From Clostridium hydrogenum (GTDB taxonomy: Bacteria; Bacillota; Clostridia; Clostridiales; Clostridiaceae): a DNA stretch of 64,000 nt. Made by a program: the position numbers and the translations under genes. The notes beneath the pieces are model-generated. The model made no database searches. It worked only from the letters and a program-made list of their open reading frames with translations, and was not told the origin of the DNA. The stretch's first letter is position 1; every line of letters starts with the position of its first letter. Location of the stretch: the NCBI RefSeq assembly GCF_021432385.1, contig NZ_JAEACT010000004.1:62001-126000 (forward strand). Direction: 5' to 3'. Positions 16,534 to 24,400 of the stretch are shown piece after piece.

Positions 16534-16585
16534 TTTAGTGTGAAAATTCCTCCGTACCTACGGAATTTTGGGCTAGTGCAGAAAA
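16534..16585. repeat. Family D short repeat, copy 2
   Basis: The sequence contains AAAATTCC and GGAATTTT separated by TCCGTACCTAC, then TTGGGCTAGTGCAGAAAA. It matches 7455-7492 on the opposite strand. Nothing else recognisable lies between 16586 and the DUF2156 stop at 16743. Confidence 0.7.
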
Positions 16586-16742
16586 TTTAATTTTTTACCA
16601 AGTAATATTTTAGAAGATGCTAATCGGTATATTAATTAATGAACTTATTTAAACATTGTGAAATAAAGAGGTAGTGAGATTAATCAAAGAACCTTTGGTT
16701 CGCAATGTTTATTACTTGTTCATCAGCCCCATGTACTCTGTA

Positions 16743-17636
16743 TTATAAGTTTACACAATATTTTTCTTCAAGTTTTATTGGCTGATATGACATTTTGGCT
16801 TTTCTTAGGCCTTCAATGCCTAAATCTTGTTCTCTATTAATATACTCTATTCCACTAAAATAACGCTCAACAAAAGTTTTGTTTATAAAAACATATATTC
16901 CATTAACGTCTTTTCTTCCCTTTTCAATATGAACTATAGCCATGTTGTTATTTACAATTTCTCCAATAGTAAATGCAGCCAATTCATTATCTATATAAAC
17001 AGCTAATCCTTTTAAATTTAATGTATCAAAATAACTTAAAATCTCTTTTATTCCTTCAAGTTCGTAAGTTAAATAACTATCTCCATTATAATTTTCATCA
17101 TACCATTTTTCAGCAGCTGCAATACACTCTTTTACTACATTTGGTTCGGAAAAATCTTTTACGTTATAATTATAGTTTTTTATAAAATTATTGTAATGAT
17201 TTTTTTTACCATGCAACTTCTTTCCTGATAAACTTATCAATTTTTCACTTTGATATATATAGTCAAAATTATCAATATCATTCTCAACATCAAATTTTTC
17301 TCCATAAATATTCTTAATATCATCTAAAAAAGAATTTTCAACATCTTTAAAAAGATAATCCATATTGTTCTCTTCTTTATATTCTTTTAATTTCTCAACT
17401 ATTTTTCTTAAATTTTCTTTATTATAACCAATAGGCTGCATAAAATGATATTTGCCTTTAAAATCTTTCTTCTTTATTATAAGTGCATTTTCATATATAC
17501 AATATTGAATATCGCAGCCTTTTCTCCATATTAGTAAACTAGTAAAAGAATACTCACTAGTTCTAAAATCATATCCTTTTAAATACATATCAAATATACT
17601 TTTATCTTCAATAGTAATATTCTTAAATTCCAACAT
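16743..17636 (-). CDS. DUF2156 domain protein (GNAT-like, LPG-synthase C-terminal type)
   Basis: A 297-residue soluble protein with the DUF2156 pattern: LEFKNITIEDKSIFDMYLKG at the start, FMQPIGYN in the middle and INREQDLGIEGLRKAKMSYQ near the end. The fold is the GNAT-like domain shared with lysylphosphatidylglycerol synthases, but the membrane domain is absent. The acyl or aminoacyl donor is unknown. I begin at ATG 17636 because AAGGAG lies 6 nt upstream; an in-frame ATG at 17684 lies at the promoter. The gene has its own promoter with a palindrome, downstream of the ArsR-type gene. Confidence 0.8.
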   Translation of the reverse strand: MLEFKNITIEDKSIFDMYLKGYDFRTSEYSFTSLLIWRKGCDIQYCIYENALIIKKKDFKGKYHFMQPIGYNKENLRKIVEKLKEYKEENNMDYLFKDVENSFLDDIKNIYGEKFDVENDIDNFDYIYQSEKLISLSGKKLHGKKNHYNNFIKNYNYNVKDFSEPNVVKECIAAAEKWYDENYNGDSYLTYELEGIKEILSYFDTLNLKGLAVYIDNELAAFTIGEIVNNNMAIVHIEKGRKDVNGIYVFINKTFVERYFSGIEYINREQDLGIEGLRKAKMSYQPIKLEEKYCVNL

Positions 17637-17656
17637 AAAAATCTCCTTAACTTTTG

Positions 17657-17694
17657 AATATAGCATACTATTGTTCGCTAACAATCGAACAATA
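17657..17694 (-). promoter_or_regulatory. Promoter and overlapping operator-like palindrome of the DUF2156 gene
   Basis: TTGTTA (17684-17679) and TATATT (17662-17657) are 16 bp apart on the minus strand. A perfect 9-bp inverted repeat, TATTGTTCG / CGAACAATA with an 8-bp spacer (17669-17694), covers the -35 box. This arrangement suits a repressor binding site; the regulator is unknown. Confidence 0.5.
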
Positions 17695-17729
17695 AATGTA
17701 TAATTTATTCTTACCCAATTTTTAAAAAA

Positions 17730-18038
17730 TTATTTCAAAAAATTTCTCACTGCATTTACAGCTTCTAAATTTATTTTGCATGTAAAGCATTGACCATTTC
17801 TTGTATATTCTATAAGTCCCGCATTTTGAAGTTCTTTAAAATGATGTGATATTGTTGAACGTGATAATTTCATACAGCAGCATGCTTTTGTAAAACATTT
17901 TTCAACTCCTTCATCAAAACAATACTCACTTTCCACATTATTAGTTGTTTCATACCATTCATATAGCATTTTAAAAAGCTTATACCTTTGTTCACACGAC
18001 AGTGCTTTAAATATTTTTATTAAATCTATATTCTTCAT
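17730..18038 (-). CDS. Cys-rich ArsR/SmtB-family transcriptional regulator
   Basis: The 102-residue winged-helix protein has its recognition helix at LSRSTISHHFKELQNAGLI (residues about 58-76). It has eight cysteines (15, 40, 48, 53, 54, 55, 84, 87). The CCC at 53-55 lies in the helix where ArsR carries its CxC arsenic ligand, so thiol-based sensing of a metal, metalloid or oxidant is plausible. No ribosome binding site precedes the ATG, and the promoter predicts a leaderless mRNA. No metal transporter is adjacent; the next gene on the same strand encodes the DUF2156 protein. Confidence 0.82.
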   Translation of the reverse strand: MKNIDLIKIFKALSCEQRYKLFKMLYEWYETTNNVESEYCFDEGVEKCFTKACCCMKLSRSTISHHFKELQNAGLIEYTRNGQCFTCKINLEAVNAVRNFLK

Positions 18039-18073
18039 AGTTCTATGGTAATAGAACTATGAAGCTTTGTCAA
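18033..18073 (-). promoter_or_regulatory. Leaderless-type promoter with perfect palindromic operator for the ArsR-like gene
   Basis: On the minus strand TTGACA (18073-18068) and TACCAT (18050-18045) are 17 bp apart, and the ATG begins only 6 bp after the -10 box. Transcription should therefore start at or beside the A of the ATG. A perfect 14-bp inverted repeat (CTTCATAGTTCTAT, 4-bp centre, 18033-18064) covers the spacer, the -10 box and the first codons. This fits autorepression by the encoded ArsR-type protein. Confidence 0.7.
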
Positions 18074-18110
18074 GTTGATTTAACTAGAATCAAGTTATAC
18101 TATAATTATT

Positions 18111-18408
18111 CAGAGTACAACTGACAGAGTACAGAGTACAGTTAAGGATACACTTACTAGGGGTTTGGGCTTAGCCCATGTAGGTTCTTTAACTTAGTAG
18201 ATGCACTGTCAATAGTAGTGCAATAAAACTTTGTATATTAATAATCTTTGCTACAGAAAATCTTAAAACTTATTTTTGATTGCTTACACACTCAAGTTCC
18301 TAATGTTGTTCAGCGAAGCTGACAACATTTAAGTTTAAGATTTACCTAAGCAAAGCGAAAGGTAAATCATCCTTCACTGTACTTTGTACTTTATACTTTG
18401 TACTCTGG
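18111..18408. repeat. Family A element, copy A2 (with embedded B module)
   Basis: The arms are CAGAGTACA...CAGAGTACAG and CTGTACTTTG...TACTCTGG. The core includes GAAAATCTTAAAACTT, the GTTGTTCAGC-GAA-GCTGACAAC hairpin and AAGTTTAAGATTTACCT. A B module is inverted near the left arm. The right arm ends 10 bp from the stop codon of the glucan synthase gene. Confidence 0.88.
18146..18244 (-). repeat. Family B module, copy 2 (inverted, inside A2)
   Basis: Read on the minus strand it starts TATTAATATACAAAGTTTTA and ends GGGCTAAGCCCAAACCCCTA, as in copy 1. Its place near the left arm of A2, rather than the right arm as in A1, shows that the A/B composite differs in orientation between copies. Confidence 0.75.
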
Positions 18409-18417
18409 TTTAATGCT

Positions 18418-21400
18418 TTATATAATTACCTCCACCTTATGCTCACCATAATCAGAAAATGGTATTACCTCTCCGTCAATTTTACTTCCATCTAGGGTAA
18501 TTTCCTTATTTCCACCTCTATAAACTTCTATATTATATGTGGCATTTTCATGTCTGTATTTTATACTGTAGCCACTCCAATCTTCTGGGATACATGGCTT
18601 TATAGCAAAACCGCGTCCTTCTACAAGTTTCAAACCTAAAATACCGTCAATTCCAATTCTGTACATCCAACCAGCAGTACCTGTATACCAAGTCCAGCCA
18701 CCTCTTCCTACATAAGGCTGCTTTGCATAAACATCTGCCGCCATTACGTACGGTTCTACTTTATAGGTTTGACAATCATAATAAGATTTAGCATGATTTA
18801 TAGGGTTTATCATATTAAACATTTTAACGGCTTCTTTACCATGGCCAAGCTTTGTCATAGCATAAATTACCCAAGTTGCTGCATGAGTGTACTGACCTCC
18901 ATTTTCTCTTACCCCTGGTACATAACCCTTTATGTAGCCAGGTTCTAATTTTGATTCATTAAATGGTGGAGTAAGTAATAAAATTACACCTTTATCCTCT
19001 TTTACAAGATATTTTTTAAGAGAACTCATTGCCTTTTCCGCACGTGCCGGCTGTGCAGCTCCAGATATAATGCTCCAAGATTGTGCAAGAGAATCTATTC
19101 GGCACTCATCATTTTCAGAAGAACCAAGAGGTGTGCCATCATCAAAATAAGCTCTTCTATACCATTCTCCATCCCAAGCATTTTTCTCAATATTTTCTCT
19201 TACAAACTCGCTAAGTTCTCCATATCTTTGAACCCTATATTCATCACCCTTACGTTCACATATACCTTTAAAATCCTTTAAAATTGAATACATAAACCAT
19301 CCAAGCCATACGCTTTCACCTTTACCTTTATTTCCAACGGTATTCATACCATCATTCCAATCGCCGCTGCCCATTAAAGGTATATTATGAATTCCAAACT
19401 TAAGACCCTTTTCTATGGCTCTTAAGCAGTGCTCATAAATTGTCTCTGACTTTTCAGATAGCCTTGCTACATTATATCTTTCATCTTCGCCTTCCCTTAA
19501 AGGATCATCTTCAATATAATTAACCTTTTCATCTAAAACAGAGTAATCTCCTGTATTTTTTATATAATCAATTGTTACAAATGGTAACCACAATAAATCA
19601 TCTGAAAATCTAGTTCTTATACCACTGTTAACTACAGGATGCCACCAATGCTGTACATCTCCTTGTATGAATTGTCTTGAAGCATTTATCAAAATTTGAT
19701 TTCTTGTAACTTGTGGTTTTATATAGCTCAAAGACATTACATCTTGGAGCTGATCTCTAAAACCATAAGCTCCTCCAGATTGATAAAATGCAGTTCTCGC
19801 CCATACCCTGCAGGCTATAGTTTGATACATTAGCCAACCATTCATAATTAAATTCATAGTTTCATCAGGTGTTTTAACAGTTATAGTATGGAGAAGGGAA
19901 TTCCAGTATTCTATAGTATTTTGAAGTTCCTTATTAGCAGTTTCAAAAGATGAATACTTTTCTGTTATCTCCTTTATTACTTCAATAGACATATCCTGAC
20001 CAAACATAATTATGAGCTCTTTTTCTTCATTAGGCTTAAGCTCTACTTTAACATTTTCAGAAATGCATGGATCTTCACCACTACCAACATCATTTGAAAG
20101 TCTTTCTTTTACCATAAACTGAGGATTTTCTATTTTTCCTCCTCTTCCTATGAATTCTTTTCTACTACCAGTAAAACTTTCATTTTCACCACCAGCTATT
20201 TTTAGATAAGCAAAAGCATTACCAAAATTTGTACTGTACGGATTTTGAGCATAAATGAATTTATCATTTTCCTCTACATATGTCGAAACAAATGAAGCTG
20301 TATGCTCCGGAACAACCCCCAAAGTAAGTTCTGCAAAATAAGTTAAAGATAACTTTCTCAAAATATTGGTATTATTTTTTAATTTTACAGTTATTATTTT
20401 TAAACTTTCAGTCATAGGAACAAACATACTCATAGTTCCTATTATACCTTCTGAGTAATGTTTAAAAGTTGAATAACCAAAACCATGTTCAATTATATAA
20501 TCATTATTATCTCTAACTGGTTTAGGGCTTATACTCCAGAACTTACCTGTTACTTCGTCACGTATAAAAAGTGCCTCACCTAGAGGATCTGATACAGGAT
20601 CATTATACCAAGTTGTTAATTTATTTTCTCTACTGTTACTGCTCCAGGTGTATGACGCTCCACTTTCAGAAACATGGAAACCAAATTTGTCATTAGAAAT
20701 GACATTTATCCATGGTGCAGGAGTATTTTTATTGTCATTTAAGATAATTACATAGTTATCATTGTCATTAAATCCACCATACTCATTAAAAAATCTTAAA
20801 TTACCTACATCAAATTTATATGGCTTTACCTCATATTCTATCTTTTCAGTTTTTAAATCTGGAATCTGATTAGTTTTGCGTGCTTCCACTTTAACTTGAC
20901 TTACTAGGAGTCCATTTTCAGGAGCCACAACAAATCTAGCTATACCAATCAAAAATTCTATATAATCCTTAGGCATTTCTGCTCTACTGTACAAAAATAC
21001 TCCGCCTGATTTGTTTTGCCTATCACGAATATGGCTGGAAGCTATTGTATCCCTTAATGAATCTTGTAATACTTGAATATAAGAACTCTGCTGAAGATTA
21101 ATAATTACAAGATCCATTTTTAAACCCTTGCTTATTAAATATTCCTGAGCAGTGAGCATCTGCCTTGCAAGACCTATGTCATTTTCTTCCCTCACGATTA
21201 AAAGAACTATAGGTAAATCGCCTGAAATTCCATACCCCCATAAATCAGGCTGCGATTTTTTTATGTTTTTAACATACTTTTCCCTATTTTTTAAATTGTC
21301 ACTTATAAATAATATTCTAGATGCCATTGCTTGAAATATATTTGCCTGTGGCGATTTTATTCCCATATATTTAAGCTCAACCTGTGAATGAGTTAATGCC

Positions 21401-24400
21401 AATTCAAATGCTCTCTTTATGCTGTGATACCTACTATATTTATTAGCTATACCTATTAACTCCTCTTTAGACTTGCTAATTGCATTAATATAATATATGC
21501 TGCAAGTTTTTCCGGGAGCGATTCTTACTTTCTTTCTAATGCTTATTATTGGATCTAAAACATCTCCCACAGTATTTTTAAGAGGATTATTAATTCCTTC
21601 CGGATTATATCTATTTTTGCCCCTACCTATAAAGTTTACTCTACTGGTTTCATATTCAACCCTAGATAAAGTTTCCCCCTCAACTACCATACTCTGCATA
21701 ATCCAATGCCTATCTTCTTTATCACTTCTTGGTCTTCTCGTCGCAAGAATACATTGAGGTTCCTCTACAAATTCTGTGCTAACAAAAAGATTACTAAAGG
21801 CAGGATGAACCAAATCTGCATTATGTGGAGCTATAGTAACTTCAGAATAACTTGTTATCTCAATCACTTTTGAAGTATTGCCGTGATTAGTTATTGATAT
21901 TTTTCTAACCTCCGCATCCTCTTCATTGGATACTGTTATTGAAGTATTTGTTACTAAGCCTCCGTCTCTTCTTTTAAATTCCGCTTTATCAAAAGTAAAC
22001 ATTACCTCATACGAATCACCCTCTGATTTGCATGGTTCGTAAGTTGCACTCCACAACTTTCCAGTTGATATATCCTTTATATAGAAAAACATTCCATTGT
22101 CATCCTTGGTTAAATCTTCCCTCCATCTATATAAATCAATATCGCCTTTTCTGCTGTAGCCACTTCCACTATTTGATATCATTACAGAATAGTTTCCATT
22201 TGAAAGCAGCTGCACCTCTGGAATTTCTGTTTTTGCAGTTTTAAAGGTTCTTGCTATAATATTTTGTCTCTCATCCTTAAATTCAGCAACTTCAAAAGCC
22301 TGCTCTCTATCATATACAACCCTCTTTGGAATTCTTTCCTGCAAAAGAAGTTCCGCAGCCTTAACTCTTGGAAGAGAATGAAATCTTTCTTGAAGGATAT
22401 TATTATTTAACACATTATCTAATGCCATTAAACTCATTCCTTCATGGTGTACCATAAAACATCTTACTATTGACTTTTCTTTTCCTTTTTCCATTCTGTC
22501 TTTTGTGTAATCTATTGCCTCATAAAGTCCATATCTGCCTTCCATTCCTTCTGCAATAAGTTTTTTAATGTTTTGAATTGCTCCAATTAAATCCAATTGA
22601 AGAGCCATAACACTTGAATATGGAGATATAACAAGTTCATTTGCAAGCCCTCTTTTTAAACCTATGCCAGGAACCCCAAAGGCCTTATACTGAAAATTTT
22701 TATCTACATCAACCTTATAAAATGCAGATTCTGAAATTCCCCAGCAAGGAATTCCCCTGCTTTTACAATACTTTTTCTGACTTTCTACAACTGTTTTATA
22801 GGTTTCATTTAAAAGAGTATCAGGATAATTTTTCATTATTATAAGCGGCATAAAATACTCAAACATAGTTCCACTCCAAGAAACTAAGCCCTTTCTACCA
22901 GCCACCGATGTCATAGCTCTACCAAGCTTAAACCAATGTGACTCAGGAATATCTCCTTTTGAAATAGCAATAAAGCTTGCTTGCCTTGCTTCTGATGCTA
23001 AAAGGTCATAATAACTTTTTCCAAGACTATCACTATCTATGTCATAACCTATTGCAAAGAGATTTCTTTTTTTATCAAATAACATTCCAAAGTCAGTTGA
23101 GTTTGCCAAATTTTTAAATCTATCTATTAAATTATTTATGTCGTTTATTAAGCCTTCTATTTCTTTTTTCTGCATATCTAGAAGATCCATAAGCCTAAGC
23201 AATGTATCCATTTTATTTGGATTATTTTTAATTTGCTTTGATACATGCATTTTTACTTTTTCTATTTCATAATCAATATCCTTTATTTTTGTACTCATAC
23301 AAATTTTATTTAAATAATAGATATATTCCTCTTCATCTTTATTATTTAATATAAAATTTAATTCAGGTACAAACTTTTCAATTTCACCTATAAACTTATT
23401 ACAAACATTTTTAACCTTTAGATTCCAATAAATTTTGTCAGAAGTATATTTCTCTTCTATAGACTTAGCTTTATTTATTACACCTAAAATAATTTTTCTA
23501 CACCCTACTAAGTCAAAATTATTTTTATCAAATTCATCAAGTATATCATCATAATATGCTTTTAAATCAATATTTTTATTGGCTTCTTCATTTGCAATTT
23601 CTATTGTTTCCTTTAAACCATTTTTATATTTTGAATTAATTAAAGGCATATTTTTATAGTCATTCAAGGCACTTATTATAAGCCATAAGTATCCTACAAG
23701 ATTTCCGCTATCTACTGTAGATATATACCGTGGATTTAGAGGCTGCTTAGTTTTTGTGTCATACCAATTATAAAAATGCCCTCTATACATAGGTAAAGTT
23801 TCCATTTGGAAAAGAACTTTATTTAGTCTTTCTACAAGCTCGCCTATTCCAATAAAGCCCAAATCATATGCAACTATATTAGAGGTAAGTCCCATCCCCA
23901 TATTAGTTGGTGATGTTCTAAAGGCAACACCCTTATCATATTCTTCTTGATAATTATCTGGAGCAAGAAAATTAGACTCTTCATTTACAAAGTCCTCAAA
24001 ATATGCCCAAGTTTTTCTAGACAATCTTGCTAAAAGTTTTGTATCATGTATATTTATTTTCTCATTATTTAATTTTCTTTCTCTACTAATATAATAAGCA
24101 ATTGCGGGACTTATAAACCATACTACACAAGATGGGAACATAATTATTCCCATAATTGCTTCTCTTGCAAAAGCAAATCCACCTATTGCTACTGCAATTA
24201 CACTAGAAGACCACATCATTTTAATATAATAATTTAAGCTTTTTCCTGAGGTTTTTTCAGCATCATCTGCAGTCTGCCATTCAAGCAAATTTCTTCTGCT
24301 AATCAAAAGTCTATATAAAGTTCTAACTATAGCATCTAACATTAAAAATGCTTTGTAAGGCAAAAATGCAAATATTAGGAATACTTGCTCAATTACCGTC

